A DNA stretch of 64,000 nucleotides from Ganoderma boninense (GCA_002900995.3 CM035312.1:3244602-3308601); one strand, 5' to 3'. Positions 46,190 through 58,539 are shown, counted from the stretch's first letter. A program made the numbers and translations. The notes: generated from the sequence alone by a model not told the origin.

Positions 46190-46821
46190 TGTTTTCCGCC
46201 TCTCCCCTTCGACAGCCCGTACGATTGATGCCCGGCTTTCACGCTGTGGGCGACACCATCGGCACCGACTATGCCCGCCTGGAGATCGCGCTGAGAGGCG
46301 AAACACGTGGATCTATGAACGAGACCGTAGGTGAGTCCAAGTCAGCCTCCGCTCAACTCTGTCCACTCGCACTGAACGAGCGACTCACAGCGTGCTTGTC
46401 CGGCATCCCCGGCCGGAAGATGCGCTGGACGCTCAAGATGTACCGGCTCTACGTCTACCTCGCCCTCCGTCTCAAACTCGTCGGCTGGCCGCACGACATC
46501 CCCTTCATGAACCTCAGCGACATCACCGGCTTCGACCGCATCCACCGCATCGCCACCCTCTGGGCGAGCGGCGAGATGCACTTTGAGCCGGTCACGGACG
46601 AAGAGCATCGTGCCGCGCTGAAGGACCCACTCACCTGTGCGCCGGGGCCGCTCCACTTTGGCATCGCGCCCTACCTCGGCCGCTCGGACATCAAGAAGCG
46701 CAAGTACCGACCGAAGAAGGACCCGCTGGACCTTCGACAGGGCCGGTACGTGCGGAACGGGCCCAAGTCGGCACGGCTGGTGTCGCAGATGGCGGAGCGG
46801 CGGGCTGACATGGGCCTGTAG
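46190..46821 (+). CDS. Unknown Agaricomycete protein, 3' exons
   Basis: An exon after TTCGACAG gives MPGFHAVGDTIGTDYARLEI up to a GTGAGT donor at about 46333. After an acceptor near 46390 the frame reads ACLSGIPGRKMRWTLKMYRL, then LKLVGWPHDIPFMNLSDITG, MHFEPVTDEEH and a basic end KKRKYRPKKDP, stopping at 46821. The block around GWPHDIPFMN looks conserved and resembles, from memory, hypothetical proteins common in mushroom genomes. The 5' exons were not identified. Function unknown; the C-terminus may enter the nucleus. Confidence 0.5.
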
Positions 46822-48535
46822 AGGGCATAACTGCAGGTGTAGGGCGTGTAGTCGAACATAGAATTATATTTTTGCGGGCACGGTGTTGAGAGCGCGGTGT
46901 TGGGGGCTCGAGGGACGGGCGGTGGTGATGGTCGGAGGCCAAGTGCTAAGCGAGCGCCGGATTCCATTTGCGGCCACTCATCTTCGCAGCTTGTGGGCGC
47001 CTGATCTTGTTCTTCCCGACCGTCATGCCGGCACGACCCAGGCCCAGCATTCCCATGCCCTCCTCGTCCCTCCTCACTTTTGCAGTCCTCAGGCGCGCAA
47101 AGTTGCTGCGAGATGACGTTTTTTGCAGCTTGAAGCTGCTGGCAAGACAGAGATTTCTGATCGGCTCTGCAAGTCTGGCAGCCGGGCATCGGACTGAAGC
47201 CGCTGATGCCGTGGCAGTGCATCACAACCGGGTCCCTCGGACAATGGTACGTGCATTCATGAGATCATTTTAACTTTGAGGATATGCCCTGAGCCGTGGA
47301 AATCATGGAGGCTTGAATGGAATACAGAGCATCTGCTGCTCAAATTCTGATCCCATTCTCCACAGATTCCAGTCTGCGAAGGTGAGAGAGGCAACTCTGA
47401 CAGGCGACTTGATTGGGCATCATACAGTGCAAACTCGACTCTGAACCGCTCCGAGACGGAAGCAAGGTCCTGGATAACGCAGGCAGCCGGCACAGTCAAG
47501 GCGGCCGAGGAGTTTAGACGAATTCCGGAACATCAGCATGCCAACCGGGTGTGTGCGAGCATCGCCAAGTCTAGGATGCTGAGCAACCTCCCCCAGTATC
47601 GCTCGACAACATGCTCTCCTGATCCCGCGAGATGCTCCGACCTCGCCGCTCGCCCTTTGGCAAACTCAACGGCTTGTACGACGTACGTGGTGAAGCTACT
47701 GACCGGGACTGGGTTTTTGACGGAGGAGGTGCGACCATGGCTCACACGGACAGATGGCGGTGGCGGTTTGTGCTGGTACTTACATCGGTGGTGAGTCGCT
47801 TCTTCCCTACTTGAAAACGCGGTCTACTCCATCCCAGGATATTCAGTACACTTTCGGTACGGACAGCGTCTCGTGCAGCGACCACATCTGTCCATGGGTT
47901 TGGGCGCGGAGTGGTGGCAGAGGCAGAATGTCCCTCGAGGCAGGCAGGACTCGTCCTAAAGGTGCGTCTGAAATTGTTGCATTTCACATCTCCTCGGTGC
48001 AATTTGCGGCGCAGTACGCAGCTCCCGGAAGTGGGCATACGCTAGGTGCGTCTCGTGATGTGCGAGTAAGAGCCTGGTGCATCCGGACACAGGTTTACAC
48101 ACTGCGACGGCACATTCAGCGCGAGGATGTTTCGAGGTGCCGTACAGAGGGCGCGGAGCGACCAGTATTGTAGCAATGTTGGGATTTCGCGACGAAGAGG
48201 GGGTACTGTATGACCACATTATTAGCACAGACATGTACACAGCGCGACGAGTAATGCGAGCCCGACGCCTCCTGAACCCCGTGTAAAACACACCCAAACA
48301 TCATACCCATGCGCCCGCACCACCAGCGCACATCCTCGCACCGCTACGACACATCCTTGCACCCCTCCCATTGCATTGCTACGACACATCCTTGTCCCCC
48401 TCCAAGTCACTCGCGCTCTGCCTGGTACTGTCGCCAGGGAACATGCCTTCCGAGTCCGTGATCCGCCCACGCATCAGTCGCTGATCCGCGGAAGTCCCCG
48501 ACCCCGCCATGGTGAATGCAAAAGTACATACGAAA
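46822..48535. other. Region without recognisable gene
   Basis: No gene recognised. Near 48300-48410 the phrase CTACGACACATCCTTG recurs twice, a short local repeat. Confidence 0.35.
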
Positions 48536-50208
48536 CTAGTGTACAATTTCGAGCGTTGGCCGGATGTCCTTGAAGACGTCCATCCCCTCCCTCTCCAAAA
48601 CCGTCCACCCGTCGCGCTCGCTCATCTTCGTGGATGTCGGACCGCCTTGAGCAGGTTCCCCTACACGCCCACGAGAGACCTCCCAAGACTCCAAACTCAG
48701 ACCATACACCTCGAGTGCGACCCACCGAATGGAAGCGTTGGCTCGCACGATGCGGTCGGGGATGTACCACTTCAGGATAAAATTCCTGATGTAGCGGATG
48801 TCGATCCCGACGAGTGGTCCCACCAGCGTGTCGAGGGGTGAATATCGCTCCTTGAACTTGATGTGCAGGTACTCGAGGCTTGTAAACGCGGGGAGGAGCC
48901 TGCAAAGCTCGTCCTACGTCCAACACCGCCCCACTCGCTCATTAGTTACCACGGACAGCGGACGACAAGAAGCAATGCGTGCTCACAAGCTTGGACCTCT
49001 CGAGGTCGCCATTCCACATTTTCACGCTGTGGTCGCGCTCCGTGTGGTGCAGCACCGTCAAGCGCACCACCGACGACACCGTCGGACCAAAGTGCGCGCT
49101 CCAGTCGTCCGCGTGCGTGAGAAAGCCGTCATCCATGTTGACCCGGAGCTCCAAGAACATCGGCGACGCGTCAGACAAGATTGGGACATCGCATCCTTCT
49201 TCGATGCTCCGTCTGAACGGGATCGACAGGCTGTCCACATGGTCCGGAAACGCGAGCGAGTACAGCATGCTGAGGTCCTCTGCCCATATCGCAGAAAGCG
49301 AAGGCCACAACGGCCTGTGGTCCCTTGCCACGGAGCGCCATTCGATCGTGCTGAACCGCCGGGCGTCCTCGATGATGCTGTGGGACATGAGGGAGCACAG
49401 GGCGCCCGACCCGTGGCGCCGCACGACCAGGTGGGTGACGTTGGGGAACACCCTCGCCGCGTTGGCCACGAACGAACGCCAGATCGGGAACCCGGTCGTC
49501 CGCACGCCGAGCTTCCACACGAGCGGAAAGGGCGTGCTGATGGGTGCGTGAAAGTCGGCGTCGAGCTGCGTGAGGGAACGGGGCAGCTCTTCGAGGGAGA
49601 AGGCCGTGAGGGGCGGGCTGTAGCGGGTTTGCGAGAAGTAGGGCTCGCTCAGAAACGAGAGGCGGAGCAGTGGGAGGCGGGCGAGAGGGCGCAAGACCTC
49701 GAGCTCGGCAGAATAGGGGGCGCGGATGTCCAACTCCTCGAGATGGAGCATCGAAGAGGCGATGGTGTCGATGAGAAGGGGATAGGGCATTTCCTTCATG
49801 AACCATCGGTCGAGGCAGAGTCGTCGGACGTTGTGAGAATGGCGCAGGACGTCCAGGAAGACCGGAGTCCACTCTTCTGACAGACGAAGCATCTCGACGG
49901 GGTCGCATTGGCTGGGATACTGGAATTCACCCATGGCGACCCATAGGTCCTTGATGAGATGTGCGCGAGACGAAGCGCCTGCGCCAATGCGGAGGAACAG
50001 ACGGAACGAAGGGACTCGCTCAAAATTGTCTTCGAAGAGCACGACCCCGGAGTATGCACGGAGAGGCAGCAGACAAGCATCGAGGAAATATCGACAGGTC
50101 TGCATGAGAATTGCGAGGTCTGGCGCAGACAGGAAGGACATGATATGGTCCTGCACGTCGTGATTCAGCGTGATTAAGGTCTGGCATGAATCTCGCGATT
50201 GTGTCCAT
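48536..50208 (-). pseudogene. F-box protein, copy B, start region shifted by one base
   Basis: Near-identical to F-box A2 and C2. Exon 2 is 48536-48913 and exon 1 is 48987-50208 with the same 73-bp intron. The F-box (LITLNHDVQDHIMSFLSAPD) and leucine-rich tail are intact, but one extra T at about 50204 puts the ancestral start (50208) out of frame; exon 1 is 1222 bp instead of 1221. An upstream in-frame Met exists at 50402 but the added N-terminus is not shared. It could be an assembly error, since one-base indels rise toward gap 2. Confidence 0.65.
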
Positions 50209-52503
50209 CGCGTTGGACGCCTGAATAGGATCAGTTTTGAACCTATACAACCACTTGACATATAGCTCACATTGGCAGCCCCATGGGTGATTGGAGAAGG
50301 TTTGAGCCTGAGTCGCCGGTGAAGGGGTCTGTGTCCTGTATCGGCGGCATGATGGCATCGACCGTGACGTAAATCTTGCAGCCGGTAGGGTACAAAGTAC
50401 ACACCGTCTAATACACTTGATAATGGAGTCTAGCGGTCTGTGGATGGTTTGCAAGATAGGGCAGTTGGAGCAGTTGGCGGATGGAAGGAAAGGTCTGTTG
50501 TCCACAAGCGCCCCTATAGGACTCAGGTGCTTATGTTTGCAGCGAGGAGAGTGCAATAGCTGGGTAGACTTGCGGAGGTGGGATGGGCACGTGACGGACG
50601 CGGGGCACGATCGGGAGTTGGGGCGCCAGGCAGCGGGACGTTCACGCACACGCTCCTGCCGTCGACGACCATCGACGTCCGTCCTCGCCTCGACCGGCTT
50701 CTGTCAACCTGCTCGCCTTTTCAAGAGCTCTGATTGGCTGCCCGTCCCCAACTCGTTCCCCCCTGACCCGCTCTTCGTCGCTCGTCTCGCCCACTTTCTG
50801 CTCGTGTATGCGCTCTCAGACACTCGCCTCTGCCTGCAAACGACCGCTCTTTTGCTCGTTTGTGCGCGGCACTGTCGCATGTATGCAGCTCACTCGCCCT
50901 CATCTCTCCGCTGCGCCCTCGGCGCCGACGCTTGCTGTGCTGTTCTGTGCTCTGACTCTCGGACCCAGGCTCAGCCGCCGGCTACAGCAACGACGCTTGC
51001 CTTGGTGGGAGCCCTTCTGTCCCCTCTCCGGTGCCTTCCCCACCTCTTCCCGCACTCTCTGTCCCATTGCCTGCACCATGCAGTCAAACTTGGCCGCCAA
51101 AAGCCGGTCTGCACCGTCGATCATCCATTTACACTGCGGGCTACACAACTACGCTAGTTCACCGCGGCCATCCTCGGCTCTCCTCCCGGCCCCATGTGGC
51201 AGCCATCGCCGCGAGTCGCTCGTTTACTTGCACCTGCGACATGGCAACTACACCTACATCTCCCACGCGCCGCAAACTCAGGTACGTACTCCCTGCTATC
51301 TTCCCGCACAGTTGCCGCCGCCCCACTGGTCGCGCACTGAGCGCATCTCTACATCCCGGTTGGTCAGTGCAGAATTCGGAGGAATGCGTGACGGCGTACG
51401 TTCATCTAACAGAACCCAGGCGGGCACAACACCGCACACCATCGAGCTCGATCATCCGGTCCGTGGCAGGAGATGGAAGTGAGCGGAGCAGACAGACAAA
51501 GGTGAGCAGAACAGGGTGAGGACGCAGCGCGTCTGAAGTACGCGCGCTGCTTGGCCAGATACCTCTCGATGCTCACCTTTTATACTCTCATCTTTTAGCG
51601 AGGGTGCCGTCCTGGCCCCTCAGGACGTCGATACCCGGTACCAGCACCACTCGGCGCCCGTGTTGCGCGCATCTCAGCGCCGTACCAAGTCCGTTGCCTC
51701 TCCGCCCGTCGCATCACCCACACATCTGACCCGGATTCTCTCGCCCGCTCCTCTCGCTCACTCGTTCGCGGTCTCCCGCTCTGGACGTCGCCACCGTGGC
51801 AATGCCGTGCCGTGGATCTGTGCAAGCTGCCGAATTTCCAAGAGGCGAGCGAGGACCGGTGGTGCGCTCGGAGTTCGGAGTCCGGGAGCGGCGTTTTTCA
51901 ACTCTGATGTGCATTCAGAATTCACGCCAGTCGTACTAGTGAGCATTCGACTGCAAGAGCATGAACCTCCCGCACATGCTCGTTGCAGCCCCGGTGGGCG
52001 ACGAAGAAAATGTTCCATGTCTGTCTTTGCCAGGTACGTGTCCGTGCATGCCAACGACGGTCTACGGGTCTCATGAACACGCCACGCATCAGGACAGCCA
52101 GCTGCGCCGCACGGACGACGTTCCGAAGACGCACGAAATCGCCGTTCATAGAAATTCATTTCTGGCTGGCCCGGTAGAAGCACACCGCCGCGCGTTTGCC
52201 TCTCCCACTCCGTCTGTGTCCTCCGCTTTTCGGCGTCGCCACGATGCACACCGTAGCCCTTGTTACTAAGTCGGAGCTGCCGAATTTCCAACAGCGCGAG
52301 CCGAGGGCCGCCGGCGGTGCGCTTGCAGTTCGGTGAGTCCGGGAGGAGCGGTTTGCACTCCGTGCATGTGCATGCAGAATTCACGAGTTGCACTAGCGAG
52401 AGCAGTCGACGACGAGAGCATGAACCGTCCTGAGGACGCCATTTGATGCAGAGGCTTGAGACGTCGTTTCGGGTGGTCATAGGGGGGCATCCCGGTGCCT
52501 GGG
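50209..52503. repeat. Segment B: uninterrupted paralogue of both KDZ flanks
   Basis: 50.2-51.06 kb matches 21.67-22.52 kb, and 51.06-52.50 kb matches 40.17-41.64 kb, meeting at CTCTGTC (51057-51063), the empty target site. Mismatches are mostly single-base losses in homopolymers and become frequent toward 52503, next to the gap, as in low-quality contig ends. The segment may be a true duplication or the second haplotype of the A locus placed in the same scaffold. Confidence 0.8.
51057..51063. other. Empty (unoccupied) site of the KDZ element
   Basis: A single CTCTGTC joins left-flank sequence (CCCGCACT before it) and right-flank sequence (CCATTGCCTGC after it). In locus A this heptamer is doubled and separated by 17,647 bp. 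Confidence 0.8.
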
Positions 52504-52603
52504 NNNNNNNNNNNNNNNNNNNNNNNNNNNNNNNNNNNNNNNNNNNNNNNNNNNNNNNNNNNNNNNNNNNNNNNNNNNNNNNNNNNNNNNNNNNNNNNNN
52601 NNN
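52504..52603. other. Assembly gap 2 (100 N)
   Basis: Exactly 100 N. It cuts the C2H2 gene at its 3' end and separates segment B from the rest. Confidence 0.99.
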
Positions 52604-53914
52604 AAGCCACAGTATGCGTTGGCCGGAGGCAACTGGACGGGCACTGAGGGCTGAGCCAAGAAGACGCTGGGGTCGACGGTGCCGTCGAAGGACGGGACAG
52701 GAAGGGGCGACGTGAAGTTGAAGTTGAAGTTGAAGTTGAAGTTGTCCAGCGGCGGGACGAAGGACATATCGCCCATGCCGGCGTACGTCTGTGGCTGCCG
52801 GCTGAGGAGGACGTCGGAATTGAGGAGGGCCATAAAGCTTTCAACCGGCGCGGGCGGGGCCTGGGCCAGGCCGAGGGAGGGGTTGAAGGCGAAGGGCTCC
52901 ACGGCGTTCATGCCAGCGGCGGGCTGCGGCTGCATGTTGGCGAACCCGAGGTCCACGTCTGGGACCGTGATGGGGCTGGGTGTGGACGTGATGGGGCTCG
53001 GCGTGGAAGTCGCGGGAGACGGGGACGCGGGGATGGTGAGCATGGCGTTCCAGTCGAAAACCTGCTCCTGCGTGTGTGCGGGCGCGGACGTCCTACGCGT
53101 CTGCTTCCTCTTGGGGGCGTGGCGAGACGATGAGGGTGTGGTACTGGACGAGGAAGGGGTGGGCATCGTCTTTGCCCGTTTCGGGCGGCGAGCAGGGGCC
53201 TCGGCTGTCTCACAGGTCTCACTGTCGCTAGTAGAGTCCTTGGCCGCCTCGACGGCGCCCTCGTCGGCCTTCCGCTTGCCCCGATAGTACTTCGAGTTCG
53301 GGAAGGTCGCACCCTCAGGTGTGGGGACCGCGACCTTCTCTGGGTCGTCTCCAGCGTCCCAGCCGTGGCTCGTGCTCCTGTGGCGGGTCAGGCTGGAGGG
53401 GTCCGAGGCCAAGTGGTCGCACGGGTACGCCGTGCCGTCGGGGGAGAGGTAGGAGTGGGGGCAGGAGTACTGCACGCCGAGGCTAGAGGCCCATGCATGT
53501 CAGCGGATGCGCTGAAGGAGGTGAGGGACGGAGTTTAATACTCACTGTACTGATTTGATGTGTTGTTCCATGTTGCTTTTCTGAACGAACCCTTGGGCGC
53601 GGGTGCACCCTTCCCACGTGCAGTAGAAAAGCCTGAGAACTCGTTCAGTCACCGCGTTGTTGTGGAACAGAGGTAATAACGTACCCTTCCCCGGAGTGTA
53701 TGCGCATGTGGCGTTGGAAATCACTCTTCTGTGCAACGGAGCTATCGCAGAGTTTGCAGAAGAACTGAATGCAGGGGGGCCCGTCAGCCCGAGTACGTTC
53801 TATGCAGATGCGATGAGGACGTACTCGGATCACAGATTTTCCATCCTCCAACACGGGTCTCTCGATGCAGCAACTCGCGGTGCTATAAGCGGTTGAGGAC
53901 TGCTTGGGAGCCAT
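52604..53914 (-). CDS. C2H2 zinc-finger protein, 3' end in gap 2
   Basis: Start at 53914 (MAPKQSSTAYSTASCC). Exon 1 (53685-53914) has finger 1, FFCKLCDSSVAQKSDFQRHM with RIHSGEG linker. Exon 2 (53546-53632) has finger 2, YCTWEGC..KSNMEQHIKSVH. Exon 3 (52604-53482) has a finger-like YSCPHSYLSPDG..SSLTRHRSTSH. All junctions are in phase. Then comes a basic stretch (RRPKRAKT, APKRKQTRR) and a low-complexity tail with an (Asn-Phe)n run from the GAAGTT repeat. It probably binds DNA and acts as a regulator; target unknown. The 13.4-14.8 kb gene is a diverged relative. Confidence 0.75.
52711..52744 (+). repeat. Hexanucleotide repeat (GAAGTT) in coding sequence
   Basis: About five GAAGTT copies on the plus strand encode alternating Asn-Phe in the minus-strand C2H2 protein. 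Length variation here would keep frame. Confidence 0.85.
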
Positions 53915-55751
53915 GGCGAGAGTGGGGTGGGGAGGCAGGCGGGCGGTGGTGTGACTGATAGTGGGGTAATGTGGTTCTTGACGACGAGAGGGATGTCCCG
54001 ACGGGAGCAGAGGTGGGCGGAGGTGGGAGAGGCGGACTCTGGAAGGTTGGGGATACGTTCCAAACAGCCAAAGAAGCCCCCGCTTTATACGCCCCCATCC
54101 TGCCCAATTGCCTCTCGATTGCTTCTTGGACGAGCAGCGATTGCTTTTCGCCATGTATGGCAGTTGGCAATCACGACCAAACATCCACAACGCAAGGCCG
54201 TACGAGCCCTCGCGTGGCCTACCGTAGATGGAAAATGTCTCAAACATTGTTTGCTGCTGCCTGTTGGGATCTGTTTGTGAGCTTATTTGTTCGCGCCTCT
54301 CGCTTGTCAACCTTACCTTACCATACCAAGAAGGTCTTGCTTTGGCGCATATATGCTGGTGTTTGGTTCGACGCGCAGCCTGTCTGCGCCGTGACTGGCA
54401 GTGGCACCCAGCTTTGGCGACGTCTCCTAGAATATTCGACGCATTGCCCTCTATGGCGGGTGGCCATCTATACATCCCCGCAAACTGTCAGCTTTCAAGT
54501 ATGTCAACGGCCTGGATCTACACTGGCCCGCCAATGCGTACACACCATCGTGCATTCCGCCGATACTCATTCACCCTCCTAGTTCGTGCGATGGGGAGAG
54601 GGGTGACAGACGAAGGATCCCCTCCCAGGGTGGTGCTCGGACTAGCAGCCTTCGAGTGACAATTGGGATAGGCAGCGGGTCGGCAATGGAGTGATGACGG
54701 TGGCCGCCATGGTGCTTGGGCCGGCTAGCCCGACCGGCGTTGGTTGCCGTTCCCAAAGCGTTACATAAGCACTACATGCGCTTTGTCCTTTTTCCAATCA
54801 GCGTGGGCTGATCTGCAGCGTAGGAACGACATACCTTTGCCAGGAATAGGGGCGACTCTTAGCCGAGGTCTTTTGAGGCTGAGGTTCCTGCCTTTTGGAT
54901 CGAAGTAGCCGTGACGGCCGTCCACTCTGCCGCGGGCGGATACCTACGGTGCATGTCGCCCCAATAACAATGTTAGAAACAGCAGCATTGCAGACCGGAA
55001 GTCGGCGGTGGTCGACGGTCGAAACAAAAAGCGCACCGGCGGCCTCCCGGAAGGGACGGCGCTTGACCCGGTTTGGGAGTCGGAATCCGCGGCCCGACTA
55101 GCCATGCAAGAACTGAGAACTGATTGATGGAACCGACTACGCTATGACAAATAGCTCAGGTAAGCTAGGGAGAACTAGGTACCTCGCCGGCCCAATAGGA
55201 TCGTGAGAAAGCAATGCGGCAGGAGATCGTAGTAGAGAGATTATTGTAGGTGTGCAAGATGAGGCGGAAGAATAAATGGGGAGGTAAGTCGAGAGGGGAA
55301 AGGAGAGAGTATACGTTTGTATGAACCCCATATGCGAGCTGCTAACCGAATGGATGCACAATGCCATAACGCCGCTATGCGAGAGAGGAGACGCTGCAGT
55401 GCTTGCCGAAAGCCCCGAGCGCACCGACTCAGACCGGTCTTGTTATTGACCACCATGTCCCTTCGGTCCAGTTCGCCACTGGTGAGTATTCCTCTCCCCG
55501 AAGGCCAGTTTTCCTACTACCATGGCTCACTTATGGACGGGCCAGCAGCCGTGCTACTTCGTACCGGCCGAAGCCGGGGAAACAATTCGGAACGTTCTTT
55601 CGGAGGCCAGGCCGGACGCAAGTACGCTTCAAATTGTTGATCATTGACCTTGCGGCGGGTTGCCACAACGGAAGACTCAAATCATGCAGTAGTAGAGGAG
55701 GGTATCAGCTGAAGTATCGTCTCAAGACCACTCTCGTGGCTAGGTGGCTGT
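53915..55751. other. Intergenic region, no gene recognised
   Basis: The part next to 53914 should hold the C2H2 gene promoter. Short frames elsewhere look random. Confidence 0.4.
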
Positions 55752-55759
55752 CCGAAAGG

Positions 55760-56774
55760 TAGTGTTGCAGGGTCCGGTCCTAGGACTAGTCCAGGACTGG
55801 AGAAAAGACCGGGACTGACCTCCCATAGGACCGGACCAGGACCGCAAAATTACTGGTCCTGTCCTCGGTCCCGGTCCCGGTCCCTTCCCTATGTCCACTT
55901 TGAAAGGACCACCAAGGACCGGTCCGGACTGGTCCTTATATACCCCCAATTACTGGTCAATGACCAGTATTCATGAGTCTTTCTTTACCAAATTCAAGCC
56001 CAAACAGCCGGGGTTGAGACGGAGCAGCGAGCTGCAGCTGTTGAAATACAAGTTGGGGTTAGGGTTAGCTGCACAGAAGTGACAGCGTCGGCTGTTTACA
56101 CTGACTTGGACTGTCTCACCATCTACCTCAGCTACCTCAGCTTAGCTTATGTATTAGAAACTCACTGGGATACTTGTATTGTGCTTTCTGTACTACTACC
56201 TAGCTCTCCACACCAGGAAACACAGCAGGAGCCTCAAAGCCAGCTGATCAAGACGAAGATTTCGACATATCTCTATAGTTTGTGGGCGGATTGGCCTGTT
56301 TAATACTGCGTTGGAAAGGTATCATCAAGGGCTTTCGGACGAGCCCATGAACGTACGTTTTGGTGCTCTATTTCTTTCTCAATATGGCATACAGTTCGCT
56401 CTATGGTATGTCCTATTGTTGGAACTATCATTCTATCAATTCCTGTCCGATCTTTACGTCCTGTATATCGTTAGGAAGCCACATAACGTAGCTTTCTAAC
56501 GATATATAGAACGTAAAAATCTGTCCAGGGAGTCCGGAGTTACATTGATTTTTCCTCCAGGACTGGTCCTGGACTGGGAAAGACTGGTCCAGGACCGTTG
56601 TGCAGTCCAGGACCAGTCCGGACTGAGGACCGGACTGCAGTCCTCCTCAGTCCTAGGAGGACCGCAGTCCTGGTCCTGGTCCTCATTTTCGGGGGCAGTC
56701 CTGTCCGGTCCTCAGTCCTTGGTCCTCAGAAAATTACCTCGAGGACCGGGACCGGACCGGACCCTGCAACACTA
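55760..56774. mobile_element. hAT-type non-autonomous element (1,015 bp)
   Basis: The two ends are perfect 21-bp inverted repeats starting TAGTGTTGCAGGGTCCGG. An 8-bp target duplication CCGAAAGG flanks it (55752-55759 and 56775-56782). TA-starting termini and an 8-bp duplication are hAT hallmarks. Both subterminal regions (about 55.77-55.94 and 56.55-56.77 kb) are packed with GGACC/GGTCC motifs in both orientations. No transposase frame was found inside. Confidence 0.85.
56453..56517. repeat. 27-bp-stem inverted repeat inside the hAT element
   Basis: TTTACGTCCTGTATATCG..AGGAAGC is followed after 11 bases by GCTTTCT..CGTAAA, pairing at about 24 of 27 positions. It may be a relic of a nested insertion or a hairpin. 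Confidence 0.7.
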
Positions 56775-56782
56775 CCGAAAGG

Positions 56783-57209
56783 TGCGCACGCTCACGGATC
56801 GACTATCGTCTTGCCACTCATATTCTGAGCAACAGTCTAGTCGGAACTGTGATTCCATGCGGCGCCTACTGAATACCGCGTATATGTCAGTCTGGCCTGT
56901 GTCCCAGTGGTCTCGGGCATTATTCAACGAGTGCCGCGTTCTGGGACCGACTGGTCGGTCTTGTGTACAGGCACTTCGGTATGTGATATATTGCGGCCCA
57001 GTACTCCTCCCGACTGACCGAAACGCGGACACTAGTTTCGCGGTAGAGGTGCTGTGCTAGTATGCACAGAATATCCGACGATTCTTCTATTCCGGTCAGT
57101 CAGTCTCGTCGCTGCTTCCGCACTGAGCTACACCCTCATATGGTCCTTTACAATAGGATGTGTGGACTTGTCGATTTTTTCGACGAAGTCCAGCCCCTGT
57201 CCCTCGATG
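56783..57209. other. Upstream region of HAD gene C
   Basis: No gene recognised. It should hold upstream regulatory sequence of the HAD gene. Confidence 0.4.
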
Positions 57210-57217
57210 TATAAAAG
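57210..57217 (+). promoter_or_regulatory. TATA box of HAD gene C
   Basis: TATAAAAG lies 126 bp before the ATG, followed by AAACATTC and AACAACATGG at the start codon, a good eukaryotic start context. Confidence 0.5.
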
Positions 57218-57335
57218 GAGCCCGAATCCGAGGCTAAGACCCCACCAAAACATTCGCCTCCGTCCGTCTACCAACATATAAAGAATACACTCACTTATTA
57301 TCAATCACATTATAAACTTGAACATTTCTAACAAC

Positions 57336-58539
57336 ATGGAGACCACCTTCTTTGCAGACGCCGTCCTGTTCGACATGGTAAGATTCCGCCCAAGTCTTCG
57401 CTCCTACACGTCCGTGACTTAACACATTCTCGTTCACAGGACGGCACCTGACGGACTCCATCGCCGCCGTCGAGGCCGCATGGGGCAAGGTCGCCCTCGA
57501 CATCGGCCAGGACCCGGCCTTCGTCATCGCCGCGACGCACGGCAAGCGCGCGATCGACAACCTCGCGCAGTTCAAGCCGCACATCGCGGCGCACGAGATG
57601 GACGCCGAGGTCCAGGCGTTCGAGGAGTCCATCCTCTTCTTCGCCGACGCCTATGCCAAGCACGGCCCCGGCTCCCGCGAGCCCTCGCCCATCTCCTCCG
57701 GGGAGGCGACGCCCTCGAGCACGATCAGCAACGCGACGACGCGCTCGTCGAGCTTGGACTCGCAGTGCTCGCTGGCGTCATACTCCGGGTCGGCTGAGTC
57801 GGCGTCGGTGTCCATGTCAGAGTTGGAGGATAACAGTGAGATGATGTCGCTCCCGCCCGTCCGCCCAGCCTTCATCCGCCGCCTCGCCACCCTCCTCATC
57901 TTGCACGCCTCCAGACTCGGAGCCGAAGACGTGGATGTGGAGATCGTGGAGATCGAGGACGTCGACGCGGAGTGGCGGATGGAGCTGGAGACGAAGCACA
58001 CGCTCGAGGCGTGGCAGATCGAGGCTGCCGCCATCGACCGCTCGGTGCGCATCCTGCCTGGAGTGAAGCGGCTCATGGACTCGATCCCCGCGAGCCGCTA
58101 TGCGGTCGCGACGTCCGGCGCGAAGATATACGGTGCGTTTCAGTCCCGACTACAAGGACATTCGTGGCGGGACGCGGCTGACACGTCGTCGATGGCTCCA
58201 GCGTACGGCTGCATGACGCGCGTCGGCATCGTGCCCCCCGCAGTGACCATCACCGCGGATGACAAGCGCCTTAAGGCGGGCAAGCCCGCGCCCGACCCGT
58301 TCCTCCTCGCTGCGAAGGAGCTCGGGTACGACGCGGCGCGGTGCGTGGTCTTCGAGGACTCGCCGTCCGGCATCCGTGCGGGCGTCGCGTCTGGGGCGAC
58401 GGTCATCGCGGTGTGCACGAGCCACGAGCGGTCGAAGATCGAGGACTGCGGGGCGCACTTTGTCGTGGACACGATGGAGCAGGTGCGGGTTGTGGTGGAG
58501 GGCGAGCGGTTGAAGTTCGTCGTTTCGCAAAACGAGTGA
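57336..58539 (+). pseudogene. HAD-superfamily phosphatase, copy C, one-base loss in motif I
   Basis: Exon 1 (57336-57377) encodes METTFFADAVLFDM; a 62-bp intron (GTAAGA to TTCACAG) splits catalytic motif I. Exon 2 reads GACGGCACCTGACGG where the motif needs one more C (DGTLTDS), so translation stops at the third codon. Downstream the frame is fully open: AAVEAAWGKVALDIGQDP, a Ser-rich linker, LPGVKRLMDSIP, YAVATSGAK, intron 58133-58201, KAGKPAPDPFLL, FEDSPSGIRAGVASGA, stop at 58539. The family removes phosphate from small metabolites such as glycerol-3-phosphate. A CCC-to-CC change suggests either a sequencing error or a very recent null. Confidence 0.8.

Noticed and set aside
48942..49880. 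Large plus-strand frames opposite the F-box genes (also 20255-21211 and 61676-62761)
   Set aside because: Mirror frames of conserved minus-strand exons with high GC third positions; composition is Arg/His/Pro-rich with no domain.
56041..56070. Telomere-like GGGGTTAGGGTTAG
   Set aside because: Only about two repeats, inside the hAT element; not a telomere or a clear interstitial array.
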